From: an uncultured Bacilli bacterium
GTDB taxonomy: Bacteria > Bacillota_I > Bacilli_A > RF39 > UBA660
DNA: 48,324 nucleotides
Direction: 5' to 3'
NCBI GenBank assembly: GCA_934177545.1
Contig: CAKPPI010000003.1
Span: 1-48,324, forward strand
The notes beneath the pieces were generated by a model, which was not told where the DNA came from, made no database searches, and saw only the letters and a list, made by a program, of their open reading frames with translations. How positions within the stretch are numbered: the first letter of the stretch is position 1; every line of letters begins with the position of its first letter. Shown here piece after piece: positions 40,822 to 48,324 of this stretch. Made by a program: the position numbers and the translations under genes.

Positions 40822-41661
40822 ATGAGTCCAGTATCGTTAGATGAAAAATTAAAAATTATTTGGAGTGTGATATCCTCATCACCTCTATACTTAATATTCT
40901 TTGTGGCTATTGCTGTATTAGTTTTCTTATTTAGTACTACTAATAATACTAATAAGAAACAAAGTAGAAAAACATATTTATTAATCTATACAGCTTTCTT
41001 TATCTATCTTATTATTCAATATGGGGAAAGCTTCTCTACCTTAGTAGATTATGCTGTTAATCAAGTATTTATTGGTTATTACTTTCCTAATATAGTAATA
41101 TACATATGTATGCTTTTAATAGCAACTATCATTACTTTAGTAAGTATCTTTCATAAAAATGTATCTAGAATAATTAAAGTGTTAAATTCAATTATTTATG
41201 GATTGTTAATTTATTTCTTAATATTAATGTTAAGTATTGTTAATACGTTAAAAGTAGATGTATTTGATTTAAAAGAATTATATAGTAGTGATAAAGTTCG
41301 TAGTTTACTAGAATTTAGTATGTTTCTATTTGTAACTTGGGTGTTAGTCTTGGTAGTTTATCATTTCATTCGTAAATATCAAGAAAAGAAAAGAGAAGAT
41401 ACTAAAGAAGAGTTTGTTAACTATAATGTTATTCATAACTTTGATGAAGAAAAAGTATTGTCACCTCGTAAAGAGTATACTTATTTTGAACAACCAAAAG
41501 TAGAATCACCAGAAGTAAAAGAAGAAAAGAAGGAAGAACCATTTACTATTGAGGAATATAAATTAATGTTAAAAGTTCTTAAAGAAGAAAAAATGAAGGA
41601 ACAACAACAAATTAATTCATTAACAGAGTTAAATCGTTTATATCAAAGTATTGGAGAATAG
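40822..41661 (+). CDS. Polytopic membrane protein linked to the sortase
   Basis: 279 aa, unrecognised. It has five or six membrane segments between residues 15 and 185, then a cytoplasmic tail of about 90 aa rich in Glu and Lys (SPEVKEEKKEEPFTIEEY) that ends in a predicted helix. AGGGGGGTG is the ribosome site and ATG 40822 the natural start. It follows the sortase by 22 nt and ends in a terminator, so the adhesin, sortase and this protein form one operon. It might organise or regulate adhesin display; no motif shows this. Confidence 0.55.
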   Translation: MSPVSLDEKLKIIWSVISSSPLYLIFFVAIAVLVFLFSTTNNTNKKQSRKTYLLIYTAFFIYLIIQYGESFSTLVDYAVNQVFIGYYFPNIVIYICMLLIATIITLVSIFHKNVSRIIKVLNSIIYGLLIYFLILMLSIVNTLKVDVFDLKELYSSDKVRSLLEFSMFLFVTWVLVLVVYHFIRKYQEKKREDTKEEFVNYNVIHNFDEEKVLSPRKEYTYFEQPKVESPEVKEEKKEEPFTIEEYKLMLKVLKEEKMKEQQQINSLTELNRLYQSIGE

Positions 41662-41682
41662 AAAAAATCTATTCTTTTTTTT
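41655..41682 (+). terminator. Intrinsic terminator of the adhesin operon
   Basis: AGAATAGA (41655-41662), loop AAAAA, TCTATTCT (41668-41675) and seven further T. It includes the stop codon of the membrane protein gene. Confidence 0.92.
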
Positions 41683-41713
41683 GCCATTGCTAGCATTAAC
41701 TGTTAATTTAAGA

Positions 41714-41719
41714 TATAAT
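41714..41719 (+). promoter_or_regulatory. -10 element of pcrA
   Basis: TATAAT with a weak -35. Transcription would start near 41726, downstream of ATG 41724, which supports ATG 41745 as the true pcrA start. Confidence 0.55.
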
Positions 41720-41744
41720 TAATATGGGAGTGAGGGAAGAGAAG

Positions 41745-43838
41745 ATGGATTTAGAAAATTTAAATAAAGAGCAAAAGAAAGCAGTATTATATAATGAAGG
41801 ACCTCTTCTTATTCTAGCAGGTGCAGGAAGTGGTAAGACTAAAGTTTTAACTACTAAGATAGCATATCTAATTAAAGAAAAAAATATATCACCTTATGAA
41901 ATACTTGCTATAACATTTACTAATAAAGCAGCTAAAGAGATGAAGGAAAGAGTAGAAAATTTAATTGGTGAAGAAGCTCGTTTTATTCAAATATCTACCT
42001 TTCATTCTTTTGGTCTTAAGCTATTAAGAGAAAACTGTAAAACCTTAGGATATGATTCCAATTTCGTTATAATGGATAGTGATGATTCATTAGTAATAGT
42101 TAAAAAAATAATGAAAGATTTAAACTATGACATAAAACAGTTTAGTCCGAAAGCAGTTAAGAATAAAATAAGTAGTTGTAAAAATGAGCTTATGTCACCT
42201 AATGATTATGAGAAATATGTAGCAGGTGACTTTGATCAGATAATATTAGATGTTTATAGGAAATATGAAGAAAAATTAAAGAGCAGTAATGCTGTTGACT
42301 TTGATGACTTGTTACTACTACCTATAAAATTATTTAGAAAACATAAAGATATTTTAGAGATGTATCAAAATAGATATAAGTATATTTTAATAGATGAGTA
42401 TCAGGATACTAATGAAGCTCAATATATATTATCAAAAATGATAAGTGCCAAATATAAAAATATTTGTGTAGTAGGAGATGCAGATCAAGCAATATATGGC
42501 TTTAGAGGGGCTAACTATAAGAATATTTTAAACTTTGAAAAAGATTATTCTAATGCCTTGAGTATTAAACTAGAACAAAACTATAGATCAACTAAAAATA
42601 TCTTGGATGCAGCTAACTGTGTTATTAGAAATAATCAGAGTAGAAAAGAAAAAAATCTTTGGTCAACTAAAGGTGATGGTGAGAAGGTTACTTATTATAG
42701 AGCTTATGATCAATTAGATGAAGCCCATCAGGTAGCTAGTTTTATAAAAAAGATACAAGATAGTGGTAAAAGTCTTAGTCAAGTAGCTATACTTTATAGA
42801 ACTAATGCTCAGTCACGTGTAATGGAAGAAGAATTACTAAAAGATAGTATTCCCTATCATATAGTAGGAGGTTTAAGTTTCTATTCAAGAAAAGAAATTA
42901 AAGACTTATTAGCATACTTAAAATTAATCTATAATGAAAAAGATGATGTTAGTTTCTTAAGAGTTATTAATACACCTAAAAGAGGAATAGGACTTAAGAC
43001 TATTCAGGCTTTACAGACTAAGGCTGACATAAATAACTCTAGCTTATTTGATGCGATTGATGGTGGTAAAGAACAATCATTTAAAGATTTAATCTTATCA
43101 CTAAAGAAAGTATCAGAAACGGTAAGCCTTACAGAGTTAATTGATAAAGTATTAGATGCTAGTGGAATTAGAAAAGAACTAGAAGCGGAAAAAAGTATAG
43201 AAGCTGAAGTTAGACTTGAAAACTTAAAAGAATTTAAATCAATTACCAAGGCTTTTGAAGAAAGATTAGGTCTAGTATCATTAGAAGACTTTTTATATGA
43301 AATAAGTTTAGTAAATGATAAAGATGAATATAGTGAAGCAAGGGATAAAGTAAGTTTAATGACTGTTCATTCTGTTAAAGGACTTGAGTTTGATATCGTA
43401 TTTGTTATTGGACTTGAAGAAGGAATTTTTCCTCATATGAATAGTTTATATAGTAGTTATGATGTGGAAGAAGAGCGAAGACTTTGCTATGTAGCTATAA
43501 CAAGAGCAAGAGAAAAATTATATCTATTTAATGCAAGGCGAAGAGTACTATTTGGTAATGAACAAATTAATCCACCAAGTAGGTTCCTAGGAGAAATAGA
43601 TAAAGATTTATTAGAAACTAATAAGGTGGCAAGAAAAGAAGCAGAACAGAAGATAGATGTAAATAGTGTTTTAAGAGATGAAGAGGTTGATTATCAAATA
43701 GGCGACTATGTTGTGCATGATCATTTTGGTAGAGGTAAAGTAATTGATGTTACTAATTCATTAGTTACAGTTGCGTTTCCAATACCATTTGGGGTTAAAA
43801 AACTATTAAAAAATCATAAAAGTTTAGCAAAAATTTAG
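41745..43838 (+). CDS. pcrA: ATP-dependent DNA helicase PcrA/UvrD
   Basis: 697 aa SF1A 3'-5' helicase for repair and plasmid replication. Walker A GAGSGKT has Lys31; motif Ia ITFTNKAAKEM, motif II IDEYQDTN, motif III GDADQAIYGFRG, motif IV NYRST, motif V TVHSVKGLEFD and motif VI CYVAITRAREKLYL are all present in order. The C-terminal part (DYVVHDHFGRGKVIDV) is the Tudor-like domain that binds RNA polymerase. GGGAAG precedes ATG 41745. In Bacillus pcrA sits beside ligA; here two genes separate them. Confidence 0.95.
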   Translation: MDLENLNKEQKKAVLYNEGPLLILAGAGSGKTKVLTTKIAYLIKEKNISPYEILAITFTNKAAKEMKERVENLIGEEARFIQISTFHSFGLKLLRENCKTLGYDSNFVIMDSDDSLVIVKKIMKDLNYDIKQFSPKAVKNKISSCKNELMSPNDYEKYVAGDFDQIILDVYRKYEEKLKSSNAVDFDDLLLLPIKLFRKHKDILEMYQNRYKYILIDEYQDTNEAQYILSKMISAKYKNICVVGDADQAIYGFRGANYKNILNFEKDYSNALSIKLEQNYRSTKNILDAANCVIRNNQSRKEKNLWSTKGDGEKVTYYRAYDQLDEAHQVASFIKKIQDSGKSLSQVAILYRTNAQSRVMEEELLKDSIPYHIVGGLSFYSRKEIKDLLAYLKLIYNEKDDVSFLRVINTPKRGIGLKTIQALQTKADINNSSLFDAIDGGKEQSFKDLILSLKKVSETVSLTELIDKVLDASGIRKELEAEKSIEAEVRLENLKEFKSITKAFEERLGLVSLEDFLYEISLVNDKDEYSEARDKVSLMTVHSVKGLEFDIVFVIGLEEGIFPHMNSLYSSYDVEEERRLCYVAITRAREKLYLFNARRRVLFGNEQINPPSRFLGEIDKDLLETNKVARKEAEQKIDVNSVLRDEEVDYQIGDYVVHDHFGRGKVIDVTNSLVTVAFPIPFGVKKLLKNHKSLAKI

Positions 43839-43850
43839 GAGGGTTTAAAA

Positions 43851-44561
43851 ATGGAAAACAGAATAAGACAAGGATATCAATTAGAGGTAAGTAAAAATTT
43901 AGTTCATCGTTTAGAAGGAAAATTAGTAAGTAATTGTGGAAATAGTGAAATTGAACTAAGTAAGAACGAATTATCGGCATTTAATAGATTTATTGTAGTT
44001 AAAGGAAATATATTAAATGATAAGAAACTAACAATAGATTATTCATTAGATGAAGGCTTATTTACAGCAAAAATGAAAAAAATAGGGAAGAAAGGTAATG
44101 AGTATACTACTGCTTTAGTACAAAGTGATTCTTTAATCAATACACTTAATAATTTAAATGACTATTTAGCTTGGTATGGAAAGGATGTAGAACGTTCTAT
44201 TGATACAATTAATACTAATTTAAATAAAGGATATAGTTTAGTACTATTAAAAGATGCTTGTAGCTTTTTAAAAGCTGATGATAATTATCAAAGACTATCA
44301 ATAAATAGAGTAAGTGAAAGAACGACAAGTTTATTTTCAATGTTTTCTAATATTATGAAAAAATTATCAGATAATGATACCATGATAATGGCTATTATGA
44401 AAGAAAATGAAAAATATATTGTTAAGAGTAGAGACTTTTTAATTGGTAAAGAAGAAAAAAGTGAAGAGTTTGATGATTTATTAGAAGGTTTAGTTACCAT
44501 TGATAAAAAAATAGAAAGAGAAAAGAAGGGTAGAAAGATTTTATGCAAAAAACATTGTTAG
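43851..44561 (+). CDS. Hypothetical protein between pcrA and the nucleotidyltransferase
   Basis: 236 aa, unrecognised, soluble. The N-terminal half is beta-rich (LEVSKNLVHRLEGKLVSN) and the second half helical (SLFSMFSNIMKKLSDND); it ends KILCKKHC. GGAGG lies 9 nt upstream of the ATG. It follows pcrA by 12 nt and overlaps the next gene by 19 nt, so it belongs to a pcrA-to-ligA operon and may act in DNA metabolism. That is inference from position only. Confidence 0.5.
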   Translation: MENRIRQGYQLEVSKNLVHRLEGKLVSNCGNSEIELSKNELSAFNRFIVVKGNILNDKKLTIDYSLDEGLFTAKMKKIGKKGNEYTTALVQSDSLINTLNNLNDYLAWYGKDVERSIDTINTNLNKGYSLVLLKDACSFLKADDNYQRLSINRVSERTTSLFSMFSNIMKKLSDNDTMIMAIMKENEKYIVKSRDFLIGKEEKSEEFDDLLEGLVTIDKKIEREKKGRKILCKKHC

Positions 44562-45439
44562 TAATGGCTGCTGGAATGGGTAGCCGATTTGGAGGACTTA
44601 AACAAATAGAACCAATGGGTCCTAATGGAGAGTTTTTAATAGACTATTCAGTTTATGATGCAAAGTTAGCAGGATTTACTAAAATTGTCTTTATTATTAA
44701 AGAAGAAAATTATGACATATTTAAAGAAACAATTGGGAAAAGAGTAGAACCATATATTGAAACAGAATATGTTTTTCAAGATGATTCTAACTTAAAAGAA
44801 AATTATTCTAGTTTAAAAACAAGAGTAAAACCACTAGGAACAGGGCATGCTATATTATGTGCAAAAGATAAAGTAAAAACACCATTTGCTATTATTAATG
44901 CAGATGATTTTTATGGAAGAGATGCTTACATGGTAGCTAGTAAATACTTAGATAAAATCGATGATAAGCATTATGCTGTAGTAGGTTATAAAGTTAGTAA
45001 AACACTTAGTCCTAATGGAGCAGCTAAAAGAGGAATTTGTAGAGAAGAAAATGGTAAATTAAAAGATTTAATTGAGAGTAGTGTAGAGAAAGTTGATGAC
45101 AAAATAATTGCAAAACCATTAGATGGTGACACTGAGTTTATAGTAGAAGATGATTCACTAGTATCAATGAATTTATTATTATTTACTCCTAAGATATTTG
45201 AATACTTAGAAGAAAAATTAATGGAATTTCTAGAAACTAATAAGAATGATTTATCTAAATGTGAATTTTTAATACCAGATGTAGTAAAAGATGCTATAAA
45301 AGAAGATAGGGTAGAAGTTGATTTATTAAGTACAAATGCTATCTGGCATGGAGTTACTTATAAAGAAGATAAAGAAGAGGTAGTTAAAGCAATAGATGAA
45401 TTAATAAAAGAAAAAGTTTATCCAAATAAACTATGGTAG
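44543..45439 (+). CDS. NDP-sugar pyrophosphorylase-like nucleotidyltransferase
   Basis: 298 aa. The N-terminal MAAGMGSRFGGLKQ is the nucleotide-binding signature G-x-G-S/T-R-F...K of sugar-phosphate nucleotidyltransferases, and FAIINADDFYGRDAY gives the metal Asp pair. VKPLGTGHAILCAKDKV matches the GTAHA-type substrate loop. GalU-like enzymes join NTP and sugar-1-phosphate to form the NDP-sugars used for envelope glycans. The sequence is more divergent than true GalU, so the nucleotide and sugar are open. The ATG lies inside the preceding gene. Confidence 0.8.
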   Translation: MQKTLLVMAAGMGSRFGGLKQIEPMGPNGEFLIDYSVYDAKLAGFTKIVFIIKEENYDIFKETIGKRVEPYIETEYVFQDDSNLKENYSSLKTRVKPLGTGHAILCAKDKVKTPFAIINADDFYGRDAYMVASKYLDKIDDKHYAVVGYKVSKTLSPNGAAKRGICREENGKLKDLIESSVEKVDDKIIAKPLDGDTEFIVEDDSLVSMNLLLFTPKIFEYLEEKLMEFLETNKNDLSKCEFLIPDVVKDAIKEDRVEVDLLSTNAIWHGVTYKEDKEEVVKAIDELIKEKVYPNKLW

Positions 45440-45451
45440 AGGTGAAAAACT

Positions 45452-47455
45452 ATGATACAAGAATCAATAGAAAGAATGAATGAATTAATAGATATCTTAA
45501 ATGATGCTAATTATAACTATTATGTGAAAGATAATCCAACTATTACAGATCAGGAGTTTGATAAGTATCTAAGAGAATTAGAAACTATTGAAAAAAATCA
45601 TCCAGACTGGAAAAGAAATGACTCTCCCACATTACATGTTGGTGGAGAAGTAATAGATTCATTTAAAAAGATAGAACATACTATTCCTATGCTTTCTTTA
45701 GGTGATGTATTTAGTGAAGAAGAGATACTTGCTTTTCTAAAGAGAATAGAAGCTAATGGATTTCATCCGGAGTATGTTTGTGAATTAAAGATAGATGGTT
45801 TATCAGTTTCTCTTCATTATGAAGATGGTATTCTTGTATCAGCTTCTACTAGAGGTAATGGAGTAGTAGGAGAAGATATTACTCATAATGTTAAGACTAT
45901 TAAAAGTATTCCTCTTAAATTAAAAGATGCTGTAACTATTGAAGTACGTGGCGAAATATTTATGGGAAAAGAAACTTTAAAAAGATTAAATGAAGAAAGA
46001 AAAGAAAAGAATCTTCCTTTATTACAAAATACTAGAAATGCAGCCGCTGGTTCTATTAGACAATTAGATTCTAAGGTAGCTGCTAAACGTAATTTAGATG
46101 CTTTTTTGTATCATTTACCAAATCCTTTAGACTATGGAATTAAGACTCATCATGAAGCTTTAGAATATTTTAATAAGCTAGGATTTAAAACTAATCCTAA
46201 TAATAAAGTAGTTAAAAATATAGATGAAGTAATGGACTATATTCATGAAAAAGCAGCTGTTAGAGATAGTCTTCCTTATGATATTGATGGAATTGTTATA
46301 AAAGTTGATTCTATTGAAACCCAACAAAAACTAGGTTATACTGCTAAGACACCTCGCTGGGCTATTGCATATAAGTTTCCTGCCACCGAGGTATTAACTA
46401 AGTTAAAAGATATTATCTTTACAGTAGGAAGAACTGGTCAAATAACTCCTAATGCTATCTTAGAGCCAGTTATTGTAATGGGTAGTACTATTAGAAGAGC
46501 TACACTTCATAATGATATGTATGTTAAAGAAAAAGACTTAAAAATAGGAGATATAGTATCTATTAGAAAAGCAGGAGATGTAATTCCAGAAGTAGTAGAA
46601 GCTAAAAAAGAAAGAAGAACAGGATCTGAAAAAGACTTTGTAATGATTAGTGAATGTCCTATCTGTGGTACTAAGTTAGTAAAAAAAGAGGAACAAGTAG
46701 ATTACTACTGTCCTAATAAATTATGTCCAGCAAGACATGTTGAGAGTTTTATTCACTTTGTTTCAAAAGGAGCAATGAATATTCAAGGACTAGGTGACCA
46801 GATAATGGAAGACCTTTATAACTTTAATTTTATAAGAGATATTAGTGATATATATTTATTAAAGTATCATAAAGAGGATTTAGTAAACTTAGAAGGATAT
46901 GGAGAAAAGTCTATTAGTAAACTACTTGAGTCGATAGAAGAAAGTAAGAAAAACTCCTTAGAAAGATTACTATTTGGGTTAGGTATTCCTCATGTAGGAA
47001 AAGAAAAAGCTAAGATATTAGCAGAGAAGTTTGAAACTATAGATAAATTAGCTAAAACTACTTTAGATGAATTAATAGATATTGATGATATTGGTTCCAT
47101 TATTGCTAGTTGTGTGGTAGAATATTTTAGCGACTCTACTAATTTAGAATTAATTAATAAGTTAAAAGAGTTAGGACTTAATATGAAGTATCTTGGCAAG
47201 AAGAAAGTATTAGATGAAAACTTTGCTGGTAAAAGATTTGTTTTAACAGGAACATTAAAGGAATTAACTAGAGATGTAGCAAAAGATAATATTGTAACAA
47301 GAGGTGGAAAATGTATTGAAAGTGTTTCATCTAAAACTGATGTAGTAATAGTAGGAGAGAATCCAGGTAGTAAATATGATAAAGCTAAATTACTTGGTAT
47401 TCCTATTTGGAGTGAACAAGATTTCTTAGATAAGTTAAGAAAGGAAAATGAGTAG
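45452..47455 (+). CDS. ligA: NAD-dependent DNA ligase
   Basis: 667 aa, full length. It seals nicks at Okazaki joints using NAD. The adenylation motif CELKIDG has the nucleophile Lys113; the Ia domain is at 1-60, with the OB fold near 315-390. The Cys4 zinc finger (CPICG and YYCPNKLCPARH) is near 400-425, helix-hairpin-helix repeats lie between about 440 and 580, and the C-terminal BRCT domain (FAGKRFVLTGTLKELTR onward) completes the set. GAGGTG precedes the ATG. The last 8 nt overlap the next gene. Confidence 0.97.
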   Translation: MIQESIERMNELIDILNDANYNYYVKDNPTITDQEFDKYLRELETIEKNHPDWKRNDSPTLHVGGEVIDSFKKIEHTIPMLSLGDVFSEEEILAFLKRIEANGFHPEYVCELKIDGLSVSLHYEDGILVSASTRGNGVVGEDITHNVKTIKSIPLKLKDAVTIEVRGEIFMGKETLKRLNEERKEKNLPLLQNTRNAAAGSIRQLDSKVAAKRNLDAFLYHLPNPLDYGIKTHHEALEYFNKLGFKTNPNNKVVKNIDEVMDYIHEKAAVRDSLPYDIDGIVIKVDSIETQQKLGYTAKTPRWAIAYKFPATEVLTKLKDIIFTVGRTGQITPNAILEPVIVMGSTIRRATLHNDMYVKEKDLKIGDIVSIRKAGDVIPEVVEAKKERRTGSEKDFVMISECPICGTKLVKKEEQVDYYCPNKLCPARHVESFIHFVSKGAMNIQGLGDQIMEDLYNFNFIRDISDIYLLKYHKEDLVNLEGYGEKSISKLLESIEESKKNSLERLLFGLGIPHVGKEKAKILAEKFETIDKLAKTTLDELIDIDDIGSIIASCVVEYFSDSTNLELINKLKELGLNMKYLGKKKVLDENFAGKRFVLTGTLKELTRDVAKDNIVTRGGKCIESVSSKTDVVIVGENPGSKYDKAKLLGIPIWSEQDFLDKLRKENE

Positions 47456-48104
47456 TATGGGATTAAAACTTGAAAATGATAATCATAGTGGTTTTGATGA
47501 TAGTAATTATGTAACTATTGATGAAGAAAAGAAGTTAAAGAAAAAGTTTACTATTATCATGATAGTCGCTTTAGTATTAGGTACTCTTGTATTTATAGAT
47601 GTTTTAATAGCAAATTATACTAGTGTAGGACCATTTCTTGCAGTTAAAGTAAAAACTCATAATGATGGTGGAACTAAAGAATATTATGGACTAGGCTATA
47701 AAGTTATTAAATATAAAGTTAAAGATGGAAGAAATACTACAGTAGTAGGTAGCTGGACTCTTAAGTATGATCCAACCTCAAAAGCTAGTACGGTAGAAGA
47801 GTTAGGTATTTCTTTTAGAAATAATACAAAGGATGCCTTAAAAAATTCTTATAAACAATTCTTTATAGTAACTGGTAAGATAGATTCTATTGATAAGGCT
47901 AATAAGAAAGTAGTTCTTATCTATGAAGATAAAGATGGTGGTAATTATACTACGAAGGCAGAGTTTTACTTAAAAAATATATCTAAATTAAAAGGTTATG
48001 GTAAAGGTGATACTATAACTGTAAGTGGAACTTTCTCAAAGTATACTCCTAAGAATAGTAATGTAGCAAGAACTATAACTTTTAATAATTGTACTGTTAA
48101 CTAG
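47448..48104 (+). CDS. Bitopic membrane protein with OB-like outer domain
   Basis: 218 aa. A short charged N-terminus is followed by one membrane segment (FTIIMIVALVLGTLVFIDVLI, split; about 34-54) and an outer part. The first outer stretch (TKEYYGLGYKVIKYKV) precedes a C-terminal domain (VTGKIDSIDKANKKVVLIYED to GDTITVSGTFSKY and FNNCTVN) whose pattern resembles tRNA_anti-like OB folds found in exported Firmicute proteins. The start is uncertain: ATG 47448 is 2 nt from AAGGA and ATG 47457 is 11 nt away. It is coupled to ligA by overlap. Function unknown. Confidence 0.55.
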   Translation: MSSMGLKLENDNHSGFDDSNYVTIDEEKKLKKKFTIIMIVALVLGTLVFIDVLIANYTSVGPFLAVKVKTHNDGGTKEYYGLGYKVIKYKVKDGRNTTVVGSWTLKYDPTSKASTVEELGISFRNNTKDALKNSYKQFFIVTGKIDSIDKANKKVVLIYEDKDGGNYTTKAEFYLKNISKLKGYGKGDTITVSGTFSKYTPKNSNVARTITFNNCTVN

Positions 48105-48324
48105 TGATTTACAAATTAATGGTTCGAAAAAGGATTGAATAGTTAACTAAAATTTGATAGAATTAAACTGTTGAAGATAGAGAGAGTTAGGTGTTGGTGA
48201 AGAAAAAGTGTACATTTTAATTCGTAAATCAACACATATAAAGAGGAAGTAGAGGTGACCCGTCCATGGATATATTAAGTTTACAGCAAGTTAACATGGG
48301 GGGGGGGCGTTTAAACCATAAATC
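48105..48324 (+). other. Right-edge region with G10 run and a possible gene start
   Basis: 220 bases without a full gene. AGAGGTG at 48251-48257 lies 8 nt before an ATG at 48266 whose frame stays open to the window end (MDILSLQQVNMGGG...), so a truncated gene is possible. The frame passes a run of ten G (48298-48307), which stands out in DNA this AT-rich and may be a sequencing or assembly error, or a slip-prone tract. I see no other feature. Confidence 0.3.

Noticed and set aside
1..48324. Mycoplasma-type genetic code (TGA as Trp)
   Set aside because: All recognised proteins use TGG for Trp and no conserved domain needs TGA readthrough; only the near absence of TGA stops is notable.

Overview
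The window is 48,324 bases of AT-rich DNA (about 30% G+C by eye) from a walled, low-G+C Gram-positive bacterium, most likely an uncultured anaerobic member of the Bacilli (RF39/Erysipelotrichia-like, a Mollicute-related lineage with a cell wall). The placement is inference. It rests on EzrA, GpsB, RecU next to a class A PBP, type B RNase P RNA, RNase Y and RNase J, a RodZ/YmfM-pgsA-recA-rny block ordered as in Bacillus, an oxygen-sensitive class III ribonucleotide reductase, and sortase and dockerin surface proteins. Trp codons read as TGG, so the standard code applies. However, TGA terminates only one of about 45 genes, and that one is followed at once by TAA.

Layout. 1-3.6 kb: a broken dockerin/Ig-like surface gene and three zinc-ribbon membrane proteins. 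3.6-8.8 kb: rpsD (minus) with its own promoter and leader, then ezrA followed by four envelope genes, including a pilin-like protein and a LysM protein. 8.8-12.2 kb: a GNAT and DUF3048 pair (minus), then a secreted nuclease and pta. 12.3-15.2 kb: oleate hydratase, a TetR regulator and a decayed ATPase gene. 15.3-19 kb: a cell-wall amidase, SOS-controlled dinD, and a minus-strand pair (SpoIID-like, phospholipase C-like). 19-21.8 kb: an Abi/HEPN protein overlapping an HtrA protease, then an unknown gene. 21.8-27.3 kb: an NrdD-like pseudoenzyme divergent from nrdD-nrdG-dut. 27.4-32.5 kb: recU-PBP1 and an unknown gene (minus), divergent from a 35-aa ORF, gpsB and rnpB. 32.5-38.1 kb: rodZ-like, pgsA, recA and rny, converging on RNase J. 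38.2-41.7 kb: a thioester/CnaB adhesin, its sortase and a membrane protein. 41.7-48.1 kb: pcrA, an unknown gene, a nucleotidyltransferase, ligA and an envelope protein. The last 220 bases are mostly non-coding and hold a G10 run.

How the genes work together. DNA repair and replication (recA, dinD, recU, pcrA, ligA, dut, nrdDG) and division or wall synthesis (ezrA, gpsB, PBP1, amidase, rodZ-like) dominate. SOS boxes mark recA and dinD. The least explained parts are the genes downstream of ezrA, the adhesin-sortase-membrane protein module whose sortase lacks the catalytic Arg, the pseudoenzyme versions of NrdD and SpoIID, and the zinc-ribbon cluster. Intrinsic terminators separate most units, and many are bidirectional between convergent genes. 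I saw no tRNA, CRISPR array or insertion sequence.
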